Source of the DNA: Phoebastria nigripes
Lineage: Eukaryota > Chordata > Aves > Procellariiformes > Diomedeidae
Length of the DNA: 64,000 nt
Direction: 5' to 3'
Assembly: GCA_035582835.1 (NCBI GenBank)
Contig: JAYKAV010001820.1
Location: forward strand, 1,040,883 to 1,104,882
The position numbers and the translations under genes were made by a program. Positions within the stretch are counted from its first letter, which is position 1. Every line of letters begins with the position of its first letter. Of the stretch, positions 62,026-64,000 are shown one piece after another. The notes under the pieces were generated by a model. That model was not told the origin of the DNA and did not search any database. It saw only the letters and a list, made by a program, of their open reading frames with translations.

Positions 62026-64000
62026 AAATAAGGAAATGGCGAAAAACTTAACAAAACCAGTTTGGGGTCTCTAGACTATTTACTATTCAGAAGCCATACA
62101 AAACAATTCAGGTATTTTACTTTTGGCAATTTCCATAACAAAAAATAGAAAAAATAGCATTTAGGGTTAACTGGATGACTCCAAATTTACAAGCTGGCTT
62201 GAAGTTAGAAAATATTTTAATACAGGAAAAATAATTATAAGTATTGGAGGTGGTTATCCTTTGTTCACTATAAAACGGGTTGGTGGCTGGCACAAAGGGT
62301 GTAGGCCAGCCATACAAACCCCATGCAGGAAACAAGTTTGGTATATAAGCACATAGCTGTTCTCGGTCAGAAGATGAAATTGGGAATCATCTCAGAAGTT
62401 TCTCAGAAGCTCGAGGGCACAAGGGGAACACCAGAGGACCTGAAGAGCAAACTGCCTTTTTTTCCCCCAAAGTAGTTGTAAACACCAAAAGTGCTAAGAA
62501 AGCATGTAGGGTTTTTTTGTTGTTGTTTTTTAGTTCTCCTGGAGCAAGGTTTCTTTTACTGTGCTGCTATAAGACTTAAGTGTCATCTTTGATGAATATA
62601 AGTTATACTGGGGAGTTGCAATATTAGATGTTTTTCCCCTTGTTGACCTCAAATCTCCACACTGTCAAGAGCATTAACAGAAAGGAAAAAGATAGCAAAG
62701 ATCAGATAGAGGTAGCTATACTCAACTTCCATGTAAAATAGTCAGTGAAATACAGATTAGAGAAAGTGTCTATTTATTATTATGCTCCACTAGAAGAAAT
62801 AGCAATGGAAAAAAAAAAAAAAAACCCTTGTTAAAGTTGAAGGACTGACAAGCTGTTTTTTCAAAGCTTCCTAAAAATATCTGTATGTCTCTTAAATAAA
62901 TACAAGTAGTCTCATTACACCCTGCACTTCTTTCCCTAGAAGTGTCATATGACATTTGTACAGAAATTAAGCANTCATATGGGTAAAAACATTCACATGC
63001 TGCATACCCAAACCAGCACAGGTATGTTCCCTTCTCTCCTTGATCACATACCTCTATCTATAATAGATCAAAAAATCTGATATTATCTTTGCTAGATACG
63101 CGTTACTGTAATTGCCTTATCNAGGAAAACCAACTTTTAAAAGATGTACTTTCTACTTCTTATCTCTTATAATTCCAGGCAGATTTTCAGAAAGTCTCAG
63201 CATGCTGAACAAGTTATTCTGCATTCAGCACCAAGAGCAAGTAAGGAGAGCACCTGAAAATACTTCAACTTTAGCAAAAAGATAATACAAGATTAATATT
63301 ACAGATGGGAGCAGGGGAGAGAGTTATTTGTAAGGCTCCATCTCTTCCATCTCTTCAGCGTACCACACTTGGAACAAGATGACCTGAATGAAGTAAATGT
63401 AGGCTGTTTAGTCCAATCAAACTCAAGGCCATTCTTACATAAACTCTTCGAATAGTCTTTAAATAATTTCACTCATATACTTTAAAGTCTGATGAGACAG
63501 TAAAATGTATTAAAGAGGTGTCTCCAAAAAAAGCTCAAAGATAGAGGTTGAGCAAAAGAATCATGTTTGATGCACCTATTGGTTTATAGATTGCTAAAGC
63601 ACAGCATAATTTTCTCTCTGCTGGAACATTTCAAAACATTGGACGTGCTTATTTGTAAAGCAAATCAAGAAAGAAATTTTGACTTCTTTTTGGACACTAC
63701 TCTTGATAATCACGGGACCCCTAAGTCAACAGGGCTGTCAGCCTCAGCAGCCTGAAACCATAGGACCAGACTTCAAGCCTTGTCTACAGAAGATAATTAC
63801 CACATCTTGGCTCATGAAACAGTTGCAATGAACAAATGCCTCCAATTAATTATTCTTATGCTATATAGATTGACATAAAGAAGATGATTGGACAGGCCTC
63901 GAAATTGAATTACCCTCTGATTCATGGGGAGGAAATCCTCACAACCATGGCTGAATCTTGTATACCCAGAATAACGTGAAGACTGTCCCTACTGCAGCCT
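62026..64000. other. Right-hand end, no recognised gene
   Basis: The sequence is AT-rich with scattered A runs (for example near 62,809-62,823) and Ns at 62974 and 63122. I looked for a KCNIP1 first exon on the minus strand and an LCP2 first exon on the plus strand, as mammalian gene order would suggest, and saw neither. The short open frame at 63567-63755 has no recognisable domain. Confidence -1.

Overview
This window looks like bird nuclear DNA. Four things point that way: 5'-truncated CR1 LINEs ending in the (ATTCTATGA)n-type 3' tail, a solitary endogenous-retrovirus LTR of a type I recognise from avian genomes, AT-rich non-coding sequence with long poly-A and CAAA/GTTT tracts, and one protein-coding gene with an avian-style KCNMB1 product. 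The LTR type hints at a neoavian rather than a galliform bird, but that is inference.

Layout. Positions 1-54,157 (about 85% of the window) hold no exon I can recognise. They contain two adjoining CR1 3' ends (332-862), a solo LTR with a clean 5-bp target duplication (8150-8676), two short CR1s of one subfamily about 1 kb apart (9062-9198 and 10138-10283), two faint tRNA-derived SINE candidates (about 11.7 and 39.2 kb), a longer CR1 with a broken reverse-transcriptase reading frame (about 32,850-34,015), and many simple repeats. Positions 54,158-58,355 carry the coding part of KCNMB1, the beta-1 regulatory subunit of the large-conductance calcium-activated (BK) potassium channel. It lies on the + strand as three coding exons with canonical splice sites, encoding 200 residues. 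Positions 58,356-64,000 hold its 3' flank or UTR and no other exon I can identify.

Context. In mammals KCNMB1 lies inside an intron of the oppositely oriented KCNIP1 gene, with LCP2 beyond. If that order holds here, most of the window would be KCNIP1 intron read on the minus strand. I found no KCNIP1 or LCP2 exon, so this is unproven. All recognisable CR1s and the LTR point to the minus strand.

I found no new biological system. The points most worth checking are the avian-specific features of the KCNMB1 protein (extended acidic loop with an extra cysteine, and Cys at a TM2 position that is Leu in mammals), a pair of mutually exclusive 12-bp hairpins at 31.37-31.42 kb, a perfect 12-bp hairpin at 7255-7284, and the CR1 copy that lost one catalytic block and has Ns over another.
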